DNA of 64,000 nt from Pseudomonas flavescens (GCF_013408425.1 NZ_JACBYV010000001.1:4216001-4280000), one strand, 5' to 3'. Counted from the stretch's first letter, positions 21,607 to 36,174 are shown. Notes: generated from the sequence alone by a model not told the origin. A program made the numbers and translations.

Positions 21607-23862
21607 CTACTCGACCAGCAAGGCGTCGACGCGCTGGAATCCACGCGGCAATTTGTTGCCACGTCGGCCACGCTCACCCTTGTAGTGCTCGAGATCGTCG
21701 GCCTTGAGAGACAGGGTACGCTTGCCAGCCTGCAATACAAGCGTCGCGCCCGGGGCCAGCACGGCCAGGTCGGTGAGGTATTCCTCACGGCTGGCGACAC
21801 GCTCACCCGGAATGCCAATGATCTTGTTGCCTTTGCCCTTGCCCAGTTGCGGCAGGTCGGCGACCTTGAACAGCAGCAGACGACCTTCGGTGGTGACGGC
21901 CGCCAACCAGTCCTCCTCGCGATTGGCCAGCGGCCTTGGCGCCACTACCCGCGCGCCATTGGGCAGGCTGAGCAGGGCCTTGCCGGCCTTGTTCTTGGCC
22001 TGCAAATCTTCGCCCTTGACCACGAAACCATAGCCGGCGTCCGACGCGATCACGTACAGCGCCTCGTCATCGGGCATCAGCACGCATTCGAAGCTGGCCC
22101 CTGGCGGCGGCGTCAGACGACCGGTCAACGGCTCGCCCTGGCCACGGGCCGATGGCAGAGTGTGGGCGGCAAGCGAATAGCTACGTCCCGTGGAGTCGAT
22201 GAACACGGCGTACTGGTTGGAGCGTCCCGGTGCTGCGGTCTTGAAGCCATCGCCAGCCTTGTAGGACAGGCCGGTGGCATCGATTTCGTGCCCCTTGGCC
22301 GAGCGCACCCAGCCTTTTTCCGAGAGCACCACGGTGATCTTTTCGTTCGGCAGCAGATCGTGCTCGGACAGCGCCTTGGCCTCGGCACGCTCGACGATCG
22401 GCGAACGGCGATCATCACCGTACTTCTCGGCGTCTTCGATGATTTCCTTGCGCACCAGCTTCTTCAGCTTGGTCTCGCTGCCCAGCAGGGCAAGCAGCTT
22501 GTCGCGTTCCTTACTCAGCGCGTCCTGCTCGCCGCGGATCTGCATTTCTTCGAGGCGGGCAAGTTGGCGCAGGCGGGTTTCGAGGATGTACTCGGCCTGT
22601 ATCTCGGTGAGGCCGAAGCGCTCCATCAGCACCGGCTTGGGCTGATCCTCGGTACGAATGATGTGGATCACTTCGTCGAGGTTGAGGAAGGCGATCAAAC
22701 GGCCTTCCAGCAAATGCATGCGATGCTCGACCTTGTCCAGGCGGAACTGCAGGCGGCGGCGCACGGTGCCCACGCGATACTGCAGCCATTCGACCAGCAG
22801 GGTGCGCAGATCCTTGACCTGCGGCTTGCCGTCGAGACCGATGACGTTGGTGTTGACTCGGTAGCTGGACTCCAGGTCGGTGCTGGCGAACAGGTGCTGC
22901 ATCAGCGCTTCGTGATCGACGCGGCTGTTGGTCGGGATGATCACGATACGGCAGGGGTTCTCATGATCGGACTCATCGCGCAAATCGGCGATCTGCGGTG
23001 CCTTCGAGGGCTTGGCCTGCATCATCGCGGCGATCTGTTCCAGCACCTTGGCGCCAGACACCTGATGGGGCAGCGAGGTGACCACGATGTCACCATCCTC
23101 GACGCTGTACACGGCGCGCATACGTATCGAGCCACGGCCGGTCTGGTAGATCTTCAGCAGGTCGGCACGCGGGGTGATGACCTCCGCCTCGGTCGGATAA
23201 TCCGGGCCGAGCACATGCTCGCAAAGTTGCTCCACCGTGGCCTTGGGCTCGTCGAGCAGACGCACGCAGGCGGCCGCGACCTCACGCAGGTTATGCGGCG
23301 GTACATCGGTGGCCATGCCCACGGCGATGCCGGTGGTGCCATTGAGCAGCAGGTTGGGCAGGCGTGCCGGCAGCGTCGCCGGCTCGTTCAGGGTGCCATC
23401 GAAGTTCGGCACCCAGTCCACCGTGCCCTGGCCGAGCTCGCTCAGCAGCACCTCGGAATAGCGCGACAGGCGTGCCTCGGTGTAACGCATGGCGGCGAAG
23501 GACTTGGGATCGTCCGGCGCCCCCCAGTTACCCTGACCATCGACCAGGGTGTAGCGGTAGCTGAACGGCTGCGCCATCAGCACCATGGCTTCGTAGCAGG
23601 CCGAGTCGCCGTGCGGGTGGAACTTGCCGAGCACGTCACCGACGGTACGCGCCGACTTCTTGTGCTTGGAGTCGGCATCCAGACCCAGTTCGCTCATGGC
23701 ATAGACGATGCGCCGCTGCACGGGCTTGAGGCCGTCGCCGATGTGCGGCAGCGCGCGATCCATGATCACGTACATCGAGTAATTGAGATAAGCCTGCTCG
23801 GTAAAGTCGGCAAGGGAGCGGCGTTCGACACCGTCCAGGCTCAGATCGAGGGTTTCGCTCAT
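21607..23862 (-). CDS. parC: ParC, DNA topoisomerase IV subunit A
   Basis: 751 residues. The breakage-reunion domain has RPxxR-type start [12 protein letters not shown], catalytic Tyr127 in [11 protein letters not shown], and the quinolone region [15 protein letters not shown] with wild-type-like Ser87 and Glu91. The C-terminal beta-propeller domain follows. With ParE it decatenates daughter chromosomes. It is the last gene of a four-gene operon with parE; only 7 nt separate it from the aspartic protease gene. Confidence 0.97.
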   Translation of the reverse strand: MSETLDLSLDGVERRSLADFTEQAYLNYSMYVIMDRALPHIGDGLKPVQRRIVYAMSELGLDADSKHKKSARTVGDVLGKFHPHGDSACYEAMVLMAQPFSYRYTLVDGQGNWGAPDDPKSFAAMRYTEARLSRYSEVLLSELGQGTVDWVPNFDGTLNEPATLPARLPNLLLNGTTGIAVGMATDVPPHNLREVAAACVRLLDEPKATVEQLCEHVLGPDYPTEAEVITPRADLLKIYQTGRGSIRMRAVYSVEDGDIVVTSLPHQVSGAKVLEQIAAMMQAKPSKAPQIADLRDESDHENPCRIVIIPTNSRVDHEALMQHLFASTDLESSYRVNTNVIGLDGKPQVKDLRTLLVEWLQYRVGTVRRRLQFRLDKVEHRMHLLEGRLIAFLNLDEVIHIIRTEDQPKPVLMERFGLTEIQAEYILETRLRQLARLEEMQIRGEQDALSKERDKLLALLGSETKLKKLVRKEIIEDAEKYGDDRRSPIVERAEAKALSEHDLLPNEKITVVLSEKGWVRSAKGHEIDATGLSYKAGDGFKTAAPGRSNQYAVFIDSTGRSYSLAAHTLPSARGQGEPLTGRLTPPPGASFECVLMPDDEALYVIASDAGYGFVVKGEDLQAKNKAGKALLSLPNGARVVAPRPLANREEDWLAAVTTEGRLLLFKVADLPQLGKGKGNKIIGIPGERVASREEYLTDLAVLAPGATLVLQAGKRTLSLKADDLEHYKGERGRRGNKLPRGFQRVDALLVE

Positions 23863-23869
23863 GCGTGCC

Positions 23870-24394
23870 TCATTGCAAGGTTGATTGGCGCAGCATCAAG
23901 GTGCCGTCGCGCTGACTGAATTCAAGTTGTTTCAAGGCGCTCATGCCCAGCAGGATTTCGTCGCCATCCATGCCTGGCGCGATGAGCGCGGATACGTCAT
24001 GCAGCACGATATCGCCAAGCTGCAAGCGCTCCAGACGCGTGCGATGCGCCGTGGCGCGGCCATTGGCGGTGCTGATCTGCACAGGTGCCCCCGACTGCAG
24101 GCCCAGGCTGCGGGCAACCTGGCTGGGGATCGCGACCTGGGTGGCGCCGGTGTCGAGCAGAAAGGTCACCGAGTCACCGTTGATCTGCCCATCGACCAGA
24201 TAATGCCCACCGGGACTGCTGGCCAGGCGCACCTCGACATAGTCGCTACCATGCACCGACTGCGGCTGACGGTTGGGATGGCGCTTGTCCTCTTCCCATT
24301 TGCCGAAGAAATGCGTGGCCAGCAGCAGCCCCGCCCCCCAAGCCAGGACCAGCATCACCCGGCCGGCACGACGGCCGGCGGTCTGCTCGCTCAC
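23870..24394 (-). CDS. Membrane-anchored retropepsin-like aspartic protease
   Basis: 174 residues. One N-terminal helix ([20 protein letters not shown]) puts the rest in the periplasm. The single retropepsin half has the active-site motif [14 protein letters not shown] and [10 protein letters not shown] near the end, as in the TIGR02281 clan-AA family; such proteins act as dimers. The start overlaps the preceding gene by 4 nt (ATGA). It lies between parE and parC, an arrangement also known in P. aeruginosa. Substrate unknown. Confidence 0.85.
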   Translation of the reverse strand: MSEQTAGRRAGRVMLVLAWGAGLLLATHFFGKWEEDKRHPNRQPQSVHGSDYVEVRLASSPGGHYLVDGQINGDSVTFLLDTGATQVAIPSQVARSLGLQSGAPVQISTANGRATAHRTRLERLQLGDIVLHDVSALIAPGMDGDEILLGMSALKQLEFSQRDGTLMLRQSTLQ

Positions 24395-25376
24395 CGCGTC
24401 GCACCCCAGCCACCGGCAGGCGCCGCGAAACGCCAGACCACCGGCCGACTCTCGCCGTCCGCACGGGCGTGGCCACCGTTGTCGAGACCGATCCAGGCAC
24501 CTTCCGCATCCACCGACAGCGCCTCGGCAACGCCGTAGCTGACCGGATAGCGACGTTCGTCGGTCAGCGCATCCGCGGCGAACGACCAGCAGCGCTCGGC
24601 GTCACCGCTCGCCGGTGTGCGGCGGCAGATACGGTGGGCCTGTCGCTCCAGGGTAAAGAGTTTTTCCTCGTGAAAGGCCAGGCCGGAGAAGTCGACGGGA
24701 GCCGGTGCGCCGCCCAGGGCGTCGGGCGAAGCCTCCTGGCCGCCCTCGCTGAGCAGCACGCATCCCCCTTCGCAGCGCCAGGTGGCACGACGGTGATGCA
24801 CCACCACCAGGCCACGCCGCTCTTTCTCGGCGGCCAGCCACAGGCGCTCACCAGCCGGATCGACGGCGATGCCCTCGAACTGCGAGTTGAAGTGCAGCAG
24901 CATGCCGCTGGCCCGTGCCTGGCGCACCATGCCCTCGGGCAATGCCAGCCACTGCGCATCGGCGGCGGGCGGCACCTGCAGTACTGCGGCATGACTTTCG
25001 CTGACCAGGTAGCGATTGCCCTTGGCGTCGCAGGCGATACCTTCGAAATCCAGATGACCACCGCGCACCAGGCCGGACACCCAGGCGCGCATGCGCAGGC
25101 CCCAGGGCAGCGGCATCACGGGTGCCGGCGGCGCCACGAAACGCTCGGCCTCGGCCTGCCAGATCCGCGCGGACGAGTCGAGACGATAGAGGCGATCATC
25201 GTCACGATCGGACACGGCCCACAACGCATCGCCGCACCAGGCAAGGCCGGACAGATTGCCCGACTCCATGCCGGCGACCGGGTGCTCGCTGAGCAGCTTG
25301 AGTTCCTCGAGTGGCGGGGTATCCGCCAGCACCGGCGTCAGAGCCGAAAACAGCACGACGCCGAGCAGTCGCCGCA

Positions 25377-25377
<1 letters not shown>
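24391..25377 (-). CDS. Exported phytase-like / esterase-like domain protein
   Basis: 328 residues. Signal peptide MRRLLGVVLFSALTPVLA, then a beta-propeller-like phytase-like domain: GNLSGLAWCGDALWAVSDRDDDRLYRL, then HLDFEGIACDAKGNRYLVSE, SQFEGIAVDPAGERLWLAAE. This is the Phytase-like (PF13449-type) family. The ATG shares one base with the parE stop (TGATG), so it is translationally coupled to parE. Substrate unknown; periplasmic location inferred. Confidence 0.82.
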
Positions 25378-27320
<1,943 letters not shown>

Positions 27321-27902
27321 TCAGGACACGGGCGCGATGCCGGCGAAGGCAAACAGCATGGGCAGGCGCTCGGCGAAGCCCTGAAAACCATGGTCGCCGC
27401 CAGCCTCGATGCGCAGGGCGCAATGCCGGTAATACGCCTGGGCGTGCCGGTAATCGAGGGTTTCATCGGCAGTCTGCAGCCATACCTGATAACGGGCCGG
27501 ATCAGTGGGCGGGGGCGTTTCGAGCTCCGCCAGTGCCGTCACGTGATCGGCAGTCAGATCCCACGTTTCGCCACTGTAATGGTTACGTTGCGGGCCGAGG
27601 TAGCCGTCGAACAGCCGGTGCGGGCACACCGCAGGGTTGATCAACAGCGCCTTGAGGCCATGCCGTTCGGCCAGGTGGGTCGCATAGTAGCCGCCCAAAG
27701 AGCTGCCGACCAGCACGGGGCGACCGAGCTCGGCAATCAGCGCCTCGAGCTCGGCGATGGCCTGGCGTGGATGATGATGCAGGGCCGGAACGCGCAGTTG
27801 CGCCTGCAGCCCCATGGCGGTCATGGCAGCGATCAACTGGCTGGCCTTGGTGGAAGCCGGCGAGCTGTTGAGCCCATGGATATAAAGAATGCTGGTAGTC
27901 AT
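27321..27902 (-). CDS. yqiA: YqiA/YcfP-family alpha/beta-fold hydrolase
   Basis: 193 residues. Alpha/beta-hydrolase: ILYIHGLNSSPASTKA at the N-terminus, nucleophile Ser in VLVGSSLGGYYAT, acid region LQTADETLDYRHA and catalytic His in AGGDHGFQGF. It matches YqiA esterase, which sits next to parE in many gamma-proteobacteria. Same strand as parE, starting 118 nt downstream of cpdA. Confidence 0.9.
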   Translation of the reverse strand: MTTSILYIHGLNSSPASTKASQLIAAMTAMGLQAQLRVPALHHHPRQAIAELEALIAELGRPVLVGSSLGGYYATHLAERHGLKALLINPAVCPHRLFDGYLGPQRNHYSGETWDLTADHVTALAELETPPPTDPARYQVWLQTADETLDYRHAQAYYRHCALRIEAGGDHGFQGFAERLPMLFAFAGIAPVS

Positions 27903-28019
27903 AACGGGAGGCTACTAGCGCCGCCCCATCAGCGGCAAGCCCTGCGGCTGGCGGATCGCCCCCAGCCATAGCGGATTTCATGCGGCAACGCGGCTTGCGC
28001 TGGAGCGTAGGCGGATCGC

Positions 28020-28838
28020 TCAGTAACCGCCGACACTGTAGTCGGGCTCGAAAACCATCCCGCTGACCCGCGACACCTCGGTTTCCAGACGACCGTCATC
28101 GTACAGGCGCAGCCAGCGGTAGCCGGGCGCCGTGCTGTCGACCTGAAACTCTTCGCTGCCGGGTGTGAACTGTACGCAGGTCGATGGCGAGGCAAGCAGG
28201 CGTACCTTGCCACGCATCTCGTCGATGGTTTGATGGACGTGCCCCCAGAGGACCGCCCGCGTTTGCGGAAAACGGTCCAGCACAGCGAACAGCGCCTCGG
28301 GATTGCGCAAGCCTATCGGCGCCATCCATTGGCAGCCGATGTCCACCGGATGGTGATGCAGGCAGATCAGATGGTGGCGATCGGGGGCCTCGCTCAGCGC
28401 CCGTTCGAGCAGCGCCAGTTGCGGATCCTGCAGGTAACCGGGCACAGCACCGGGGATCGAGGAGTCGAGCATGACCAACCGCCAGTTGCCGATATCCACG
28501 ACAGGCTCGAGCAGGTCGGTGCCCACGCAGGCCGCCTTCATGGCCGGGATCTCGTCGTGGTTGCCGGGGATCCAGCGAGCCGGGGCATTCAGCGCGGCGC
28601 TCAGCTCGACAAAGCGCGCATAAGAGGCAGGGCTGCCGTCCTGAGACAGATCGCCAGTCGCCAGGATCATGTCGATGTTCGACTGTTCCTGAAGCACCAG
28701 ATCGACCACCAGGCGCAGGCTGTCGGCGGTATCCATGCCCAGCAGCTTGCCGTCCGCGGCGGCAAACAGGTGACTATCGGTAAGCTGCACGAGCAGTACC
28801 GAAGAATCGGCGGGGGTGGACACGGACGCACTCGACAA
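28020..28838 (-). CDS. cpdA: CpdA, 3',5'-cyclic-AMP phosphodiesterase
   Basis: 272 residues. Calcineurin-like metallophosphoesterase: LVQLTDSHLF, ATGDLSQDGS, IPGNHDE, CLHHHPVD and LWGHVHQ carry all metal ligands. It hydrolyses cAMP and so tunes Vfr/Crp signalling. The start is taken as TTG at 28838, since it has a GGAGAAG ribosome site 7-8 nt upstream and gives a length equal to P. aeruginosa CpdA; the in-frame ATG at 28901 would add unrelated sequence. Confidence 0.9.
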   Translation of the reverse strand: MSSASVSTPADSSVLLVQLTDSHLFAAADGKLLGMDTADSLRLVVDLVLQEQSNIDMILATGDLSQDGSPASYARFVELSAALNAPARWIPGNHDEIPAMKAACVGTDLLEPVVDIGNWRLVMLDSSIPGAVPGYLQDPQLALLERALSEAPDRHHLICLHHHPVDIGCQWMAPIGLRNPEALFAVLDRFPQTRAVLWGHVHQTIDEMRGKVRLLASPSTCVQFTPGSEEFQVDSTAPGYRWLRLYDDGRLETEVSRVSGMVFEPDYSVGGY

Positions 28839-28954
28839 GGTGCTTCTCCATAGAGGGCAAGTGCAAATTATGGAAGCGCGGCGTGGGCCCGGTAAACCCA
28901 CTAATAGGGACTAGTTCACAGAAACCCGAAGCAGTTTGATAGCAAGACGCCATC

Positions 28955-29407
28955 TCACAGCAAAGGTTCGGTTTCGTGCCCACATGCCAGGCAGTGACTC
29001 AGCCATTCGCCGAGGAACACGTTGAGCTGGGTTTTCTCGTCCGGCTGGTGCATGGCGGCATTGGGATAAGGATAGATGCCGCGAAAGCGCCGTGCACTCT
29101 GGGCACCGGTGACCTCTGCCATGCGCGCATCGTGATAGACACGCACCTCCAACTGCGGCACGGGCAGCCACGGCAGGCTGTGCTCCTGACGTACCTGGAC
29201 GGTGGAGGTGTACGGGCAGCACTCCACCACTTCCAGCGCCAGCACGCCAAGCTGCCGTTCACCCTGGCTGAGCGCCACACGGCGGGCAGCGTGAGCTTCG
29301 CGCATGCCGGGCAGCAAACGCATGAGCCGCGCGTAATTGGCCTCGCAAGCAGCCTGCAGTTCGATCAGATCGACCCGGTAGCGCTCACGCAGCAGATTTA
29401 CCCCCAT
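28955..29407 (-). CDS. DUF1249 protein (YqiB-like)
   Basis: 150 residues, no signal peptide. Conserved DUF1249 features: LQAACEANYARLMRLLPGM, the segment LEVVECCPYTSTVQVRQE, and PQLEVRVYHDARMAEVTG. Function unknown; it sits between nudF and cpdA as in other gamma-proteobacteria. Start ATG at 29407 lies inside the end of nudF (10-nt overlap), implying coupling. A longer open frame upstream overlaps nudF and is not coding. Confidence 0.85.
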   Translation of the reverse strand: MGVNLLRERYRVDLIELQAACEANYARLMRLLPGMREAHAARRVALSQGERQLGVLALEVVECCPYTSTVQVRQEHSLPWLPVPQLEVRVYHDARMAEVTGAQSARRFRGIYPYPNAAMHQPDEKTQLNVFLGEWLSHCLACGHETEPLL

Positions 29408-30015
29408 AGGCCCCTTACCTCGGCGCGATTGAGCGCCAGCCATTGCAAGGCGATGATGCTCGCCGCGTTGTTGATCTGCCCATCCTTGACCGCCTGCAAG
29501 GCATCCTCGAAAGGCCAGACCTGCACGCGAATGTCCTCGCCCTCTTCCTCGAGGCCGTGTATGCCGCCCACACCGGCGCTGTCGCAGCGACCGAGGAACA
29601 GGTGCACGAATTCGTCGGAGCCGCCCGGCGACGGGAAATAGCGCGTTATCGGCCACAGCGAGGTCAGCGTCAGCCCGGCCTCTTCCTCGGCTTCACGCAG
29701 CGCGACTTCGTCGGGCTCCTCGTTCTTGTCGATCAGCCCGGCTACCAGTTCGACCAGCCAGGGGTTGGCGGCCTTGTGCATGGCACCGACCCGGAACTGC
29801 TCGACCAGCACTACGCTGTCGGTCACCGCATCGTAGGGCAGCACGCACACGGCATCGTGGCGGATGAACAGTTCACGGCGGAGCACTGGCCCCATCTCGC
29901 CGGAAAACTGCTGGTGGCGCAAGTGAAAGCGATCCAGACGGTAGAAACCGCGGAAGCATTCTTCACGTTCGATGATTTCCACCGCATCCGGGCCGGGGGT
30001 AAAGGTTTCGGTCAT
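29398..30015 (-). CDS. nudF: NudF, ADP-ribose pyrophosphatase
   Basis: 205 residues. The Nudix box GLIDKNEEPDEVALREAEEEAGL fits the GX5EX7REUXEEXGU pattern, followed by YFPSPGGSDEFVHLFLGRC typical of the ADP-ribose branch. It hydrolyses ADP-ribose to AMP and ribose phosphate. Start MTETFTPGPDAVE at 30015; the frame stays open far upstream without similarity. It is followed by DUF1249 and cpdA on the same strand. Confidence 0.93.
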   Translation of the reverse strand: MTETFTPGPDAVEIIEREECFRGFYRLDRFHLRHQQFSGEMGPVLRRELFIRHDAVCVLPYDAVTDSVVLVEQFRVGAMHKAANPWLVELVAGLIDKNEEPDEVALREAEEEAGLTLTSLWPITRYFPSPGGSDEFVHLFLGRCDSAGVGGIHGLEEEGEDIRVQVWPFEDALQAVKDGQINNAASIIALQWLALNRAEVRGLWG

Positions 30016-30184
30016 CTGCTTTTCTCTCGTTTGCCTGCTTATTGAATGCATCCTAGGGGCTGTTAAGCCTCTCCCGCAAGCGACGCATCGAAACCCTGGC
30101 CGATCCGCTCGCATTGACGAATAATCGCGAACTCCACTGCCGTCAGGCAGTCGAACACCCGTCCTTCGCCAATGGCTTTCCTGC

Positions 30185-30943
30185 ATGAAAACATCCTCCA
30201 TTGCCCGCCTCGGCGCCATCCTCAGCCTGGGCCTGCTGCTCGGCGCCTGCCAGAGCCTGTCCGGGCCGGACACGCCAGCCGCCCTCGCCACCAGCAACGA
30301 GCGCTGGGAGCACAAGGCACCGGGTTGCGCCGCCCAGGACTGCCCGCTGGTCAACATCGAGCTGCAGCGGGTAACCGACCACCCCGAGCTCAATGCACGG
30401 ATCGAGTCGACTCTGCTTGGCCTGGTGGGCACCGCCACCGGCGCCAGACCGCAATCGCTGGCCGATCATGAACGTGAGTTTCTCGCCAACGGCAAACCTG
30501 GCTGGGTCAGCTATCTGCAGGACAAGGTCATCAGCCAGCATGACCGCCTGGTGGTGATCGAACTGTCCAGCTACCACTTCATCGGTGGTGCCCATGGCGT
30601 TCCGGGTCGTACCTACCTGAACTATGACCGTGAGCTGAACAAGGTGCTGAGCCTGCAGGACTTCATCGTCCCTGGCGAAGAGGCCGCGTTCTGGCAGGTC
30701 GCCCAGCGCGCTCACCAGGCCTGGCTGATCGCCCAAGGGCACGGCGACGATGTGGAATTCCGCAAGACTTGGCCCTTCGAGCGCACGGCGAATATCGCCC
30801 TCAACCCCGACGCGGTGATGCTCAAGTACGATGTCGCCCGCCTGGCGCCCTACTCCGACGGCCACCCCGAGATCAAGATCCCTTACAGCCAGCTGCAGGG
30901 GATCCTGCGCCCGGCCTACATGCCCGGCGCCGCGGCACGCTGA
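30185..30943 (+). CDS. RsiV-like (DUF3298/DUF4163) lipoprotein
   Basis: 252 residues. Lipoprotein signal with lipobox LLGAC (ILSLGLLLGACQSLSG), so membrane-anchored. The body fits the DUF4163/DUF3298 pair: VNIELQRVTDHPELNARIES, SYHFIGGAHGVPGRTYLNYD, LSLQDFIVPGEE, and YDVARLAPYSDGHPEIKIPYSQL near the end. In Bacillus RsiV binds lysozyme, but here no sigma factor adjoins, so the role is unknown. It is divergent from nudF and convergent with thiC. Confidence 0.85.
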   Translation: MKTSSIARLGAILSLGLLLGACQSLSGPDTPAALATSNERWEHKAPGCAAQDCPLVNIELQRVTDHPELNARIESTLLGLVGTATGARPQSLADHEREFLANGKPGWVSYLQDKVISQHDRLVVIELSSYHFIGGAHGVPGRTYLNYDRELNKVLSLQDFIVPGEEAAFWQVAQRAHQAWLIAQGHGDDVEFRKTWPFERTANIALNPDAVMLKYDVARLAPYSDGHPEIKIPYSQLQGILRPAYMPGAAAR

Positions 30944-30949
30944 GAGAAG

Positions 30950-30983
30950 GCCGGGTGAGCGGCAGCCCTGCCGTCCACCCGGC
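30950..30983. terminator. Hairpin between convergent lipoprotein and thiC genes
   Basis: GCCGGGTG (30950-30957) pairs with CACCCGGC (30976-30983), with further pairing inside (CGGCAG with CTGCCG). No T-run follows on either strand, so it is a strong stem of possible terminator or 3'-end stabilising role rather than a classical intrinsic terminator. Confidence 0.5.
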
Positions 30984-30989
30984 TGAGCG

Positions 30990-33074
<2,085 letters not shown>

Positions 33075-33087
33075 TCAAACGATCTGT

Positions 33088-33193
33088 AGAGGTGGATACC
33101 TCTTGTTCCCTACGCAGGCCTTAACCTGATCAGGTTCAACGGGATCCGGAACTATCCGATCTCAGCCTCCGATTCGAGGCACCCCGACAAGAA
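33088..33193 (-). ncRNA. TPP riboswitch (THI element) with adjacent switch hairpin
   Basis: Read on the minus strand the element has the THI-box signatures CGGGGTGCC, GGCTGAGAT, TGAACCTGATCAGGTTAA and CTGCGTAGGGAA. The closing P1 stem is TTCTTGT (33187-33193) with ACAAGA (33101-33106). Directly after it AGAGGT-ATCC-ACCTCT (33088-33103) forms a second hairpin sharing three bases with the P1 3' arm, so the two stems compete. That is the layout of an expression platform. It controls thiC. Confidence 0.93.
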
Positions 33194-33347
33194 CTCGGCC
33201 AGTCTACTGACAGCTGCCCGCCGCAGCAACGCCGGCAGGACCCGCAGGTCGGATAGTGGCGCCTGCCTGCCCATCACCGCGCGCCTTGACCACCCCGATG
33301 GCCGGGCTTAGTCTCGCCGACTACTGCCCCCTCTAGGATTCGCTGAC

Positions 33348-34781
33348 ATGCTGCGCAGACTCTCCCTGGCCGTCGCCGTGACCGCTGCCTCAACCGCCAC
33401 GGCCTGGGCAGATCCGGCCCCGCTGTCGGTACGCACCGACCTGATGTCGGTGTATCAGGAGGCCGCCGCCAACAATGCCGATCTGGCCGCCGCCCGAGCC
33501 GACTACCAGGCCCGCCGCGAAGGCGTACCGCAGGCCCGCGCAGGCCTGCTGCCGAACCTCAGTGCCGGCGCCCGGACGACGGACACTCGCACCGCCCTGC
33601 AACAGCCCTCCGCCACCCAGTCACGCAGCGGTACGCTGTACCAGGCCAACCTCAGCCAGCCACTGTTTCGCGCCGACCGCTGGTTCCAGCTGCAGGCGGC
33701 CGAAGCGGTCAGCGAGCAGGCCGCCCTGGAGCTTTCCGCCAATGAGCAGAACCTGATCCTGCAGAGCGCCGAGGCCTATTTCTCGGTGTTGCGCGCCCAG
33801 GACAACCTGGCCTCCACCAAAGCCGAAGAAGCGGCCTTCAATCGCCAGCTCGACCAGGCCAACGAGCGCTTCGACGTTGGCCTCTCGGACAAGACCGACG
33901 TGCTTCAGGCCCAGGCCGGTTTCGATACGGCAAGGGCCAATCGCATCATTGCCCAGCGTCAGGTCGACGACGCCTTCCAGGCCCTGATCACCCTGACCAA
34001 CCGCGAATACCGGAGCATCGAAGGCATCCAGCACAGCCTGCCGATTCTTACCCCCGTGCCCAACGACGCCACCGCCTGGGTCAACACCGCGGCCGCGCAG
34101 AATCTCAACCTGCAGGCCAGCAACTTTGCCGTCGATGCGGCCGAGGAAACCCTGCGTCAGCGCAAGGCCGGGCACGCGCCGACCCTGGATGCCGTGGCCC
34201 GCTATGAGCGCGGAGACAACGACGCACTGGGCCTGAGCAACCCCAACTACACCGGGCAGAACTATGGCAGCGACGTGTCGCAACGCAGCATTGGCCTGGA
34301 ACTGAACATTCCGTTGTACAGCGGCGGCCTCACCAGCTCCCAGGCCCGCGAGGCCTACCAGCGCCTCAGTCAGTCCGAGCAACAACGTGAAGGGCTGCGC
34401 CGTGAGGTGGTACAGAACACCCGCAACCTCTATCGCGCGGTGAACACCGACGTGGAAACCGTACAGGCTCGCCGCCAGTCGATCATCTCCAACCAGAGCG
34501 CGCTGCAAGCCACGGAAATCGGTTATCAGGTAGGCACGCGCAACATCGTCGACGTACTGGACGCCCAGCGCCAGTTGTACAGCGCAGTGCGCAACTACAA
34601 CGACGCGCGCTACGACTACATCCTCAACAATCTGCGCCTGAAACAGGCTGCCGGCACCCTCAGCCCGGCAGATCTGGACGCTCTGGGTCGTTACCTGAAG
34701 CCGGACTACAACCCGGACCGCGACTTCCTGCCCACGGATCTGGCCAAGGCCGCCGAAGCACGCCTGCAAGGCGACGAGTAA
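33348..34781 (+). CDS. tolC: TolC-family outer-membrane efflux channel
   Basis: 477 residues. Signal peptide MLRRLSLAVAVTAASTATAWA. Two outer-membrane-efflux repeats of long coiled helices: ADLAAARADYQARREGVPQ ... DVLQAQAGFDTARANRI in the first half; VDAAEETLRQRKAGHAPTLD ... NIVDVLDAQRQLYSAVRNYN in the second. It works as the trimeric exit duct for type I secretion and multidrug pumps. Position after thiC on the opposite strand matches P. aeruginosa PA4974. Confidence 0.93.
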   Translation: MLRRLSLAVAVTAASTATAWADPAPLSVRTDLMSVYQEAAANNADLAAARADYQARREGVPQARAGLLPNLSAGARTTDTRTALQQPSATQSRSGTLYQANLSQPLFRADRWFQLQAAEAVSEQAALELSANEQNLILQSAEAYFSVLRAQDNLASTKAEEAAFNRQLDQANERFDVGLSDKTDVLQAQAGFDTARANRIIAQRQVDDAFQALITLTNREYRSIEGIQHSLPILTPVPNDATAWVNTAAAQNLNLQASNFAVDAAEETLRQRKAGHAPTLDAVARYERGDNDALGLSNPNYTGQNYGSDVSQRSIGLELNIPLYSGGLTSSQAREAYQRLSQSEQQREGLRREVVQNTRNLYRAVNTDVETVQARRQSIISNQSALQATEIGYQVGTRNIVDVLDAQRQLYSAVRNYNDARYDYILNNLRLKQAAGTLSPADLDALGRYLKPDYNPDRDFLPTDLAKAAEARLQGDE

Positions 34782-34890
34782 GCGCAGGGGGAATGGACAA
34801 TCTGCAGGGATACCGGATCAGGCCCACAATGAATAGAGATTGGCCCACGCCCGCAGCGTTGCAGCGAAACTCAGGGCAGACGGGCAGACT

Positions 34891-36174
34891 CTAGACGATC
34901 AGCCTTCCCAACCCATCCAGCAAACGCTGCAGCGCGCCCTGGTTGGACTTGAGCACTGCCAGCCCGGCCTCGCGCATGGCCGCCGCACGTGGTGGCTCGT
35001 GCAACAGCACCGCGACCTGAGTGCCGAGCGCCTTGGCATCCGCCACCTCGCAGAGCGCGCCACGCTCGAGCAACTGCGCGGTGATCTCCTGGAAGTTGAA
35101 GCGATGTGGCCCCATGATTACCGGAAGCCCCAGCGCCGCTGGCTCCAGCGGATTGTGCCCGCCCGTCTCGACCAGGCTGCCACCCACGAAAGCGACATCG
35201 GCCAAGCCATACAGAAACATCAGTTCGCCCATGCTGTCGCCGAGCAGTACCTGCACACCAGGGTCAACAGCCTCGCCCGAGGAGCGACGCACGAAGGTGA
35301 GGCCGACCTCACGCAACTGCGCAGCGGCGCTGTCGAAACGCTCGAGATGACGCGGCACCAGGATCAATAACGCATCCGGCTGCGTGGCGAGCAGTTGCTG
35401 GTGTGCCTGGATGACCAGCGCATCTTCCCCCTCACGGGTACTGGCGGCGATCCATACCGGTCGTCGCTGCGCCTGCCACCGCTCACGCAGCGCCGTGGCG
35501 CGCGCCAACACGTCGGTATCCACCTGCTGGTCGAACTTGATCGAGCCGGTCACCTCGACCGTTTCAGGCCGTGCTCCGAGGGCGACGAAGCGCTGCGCCT
35601 CGACCTGGCTCTGCACCGCGAGCAGGTTCAGCTCAGCGAGCATCGGCGCAGTGAGCTTGGCAAAGCGCCCGTAGCCTCTGGCCGAGCGCTCGGACAGTCG
35701 ACCATTGGCCAGGGCCACCGGAATACCTCTACGGGCACATTGGTGGATGTAGTTGGGCCACAGCTCGGTTTCCATGATCACCGCCAGGCGCGGACGTACT
35801 CGCTCGAGAAAGCGCGACGCAGCCCAGGGCAGGTCATAGGGCAGATAGCAGTGCTGGACGCGACCGGCGAACTGCGCGTCGGGAAACAGCGCGCGAATGC
35901 GTTCGGAGCCGGTCGGTGTCATGCAGGTCAGGGTGATCGGCAGATCCGGATAGCGCGCCAGCAGCTCGCGCACCAGCGGCGCTGCCGCGATGCTTTCACC
36001 GACCGATACCGCGTGGACCCAGATACCGCCTGGACGCAATGGCGGCAGACCTAAAGCAAAGCGCTCGCCGACACGCTTGGTATAAGCAGGCGCGCGCCAG
36101 GCTCGCCAGATCAGACGTAGACCGATCAACGGCAGGCAGAGGTGAAACAGCAGGCTATAGAGATATCGGTTCAT
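34891..36174 (-). CDS. waaA: WaaA, Kdo transferase
   Basis: 427 residues. GT30 enzyme that adds Kdo to lipid A precursor at the inner membrane. N-terminal anchor MNRYLYSLLFHLCLPLIGLR, then GGIWVHAVSVGESIAAAPLV with the catalytic Glu of the SVGE motif, METELWPN, and the CMP-binding C-terminal domain with GSLVETGGHNPLEPA. The start at 36174 fits the family; the open frame continues upstream without similarity. Confidence 0.96.
   Translation of the reverse strand: MNRYLYSLLFHLCLPLIGLRLIWRAWRAPAYTKRVGERFALGLPPLRPGGIWVHAVSVGESIAAAPLVRELLARYPDLPITLTCMTPTGSERIRALFPDAQFAGRVQHCYLPYDLPWAASRFLERVRPRLAVIMETELWPNYIHQCARRGIPVALANGRLSERSARGYGRFAKLTAPMLAELNLLAVQSQVEAQRFVALGARPETVEVTGSIKFDQQVDTDVLARATALRERWQAQRRPVWIAASTREGEDALVIQAHQQLLATQPDALLILVPRHLERFDSAAAQLREVGLTFVRRSSGEAVDPGVQVLLGDSMGELMFLYGLADVAFVGGSLVETGGHNPLEPAALGLPVIMGPHRFNFQEITAQLLERGALCEVADAKALGTQVAVLLHEPPRAAAMREAGLAVLKSNQGALQRLLDGLGRLIV

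Noticed and set aside
21607..23862. Quinolone-resistance substitution in ParC
   Set aside because: Ser87 and Glu91 are as in susceptible strains, so no resistance change is seen in this region.
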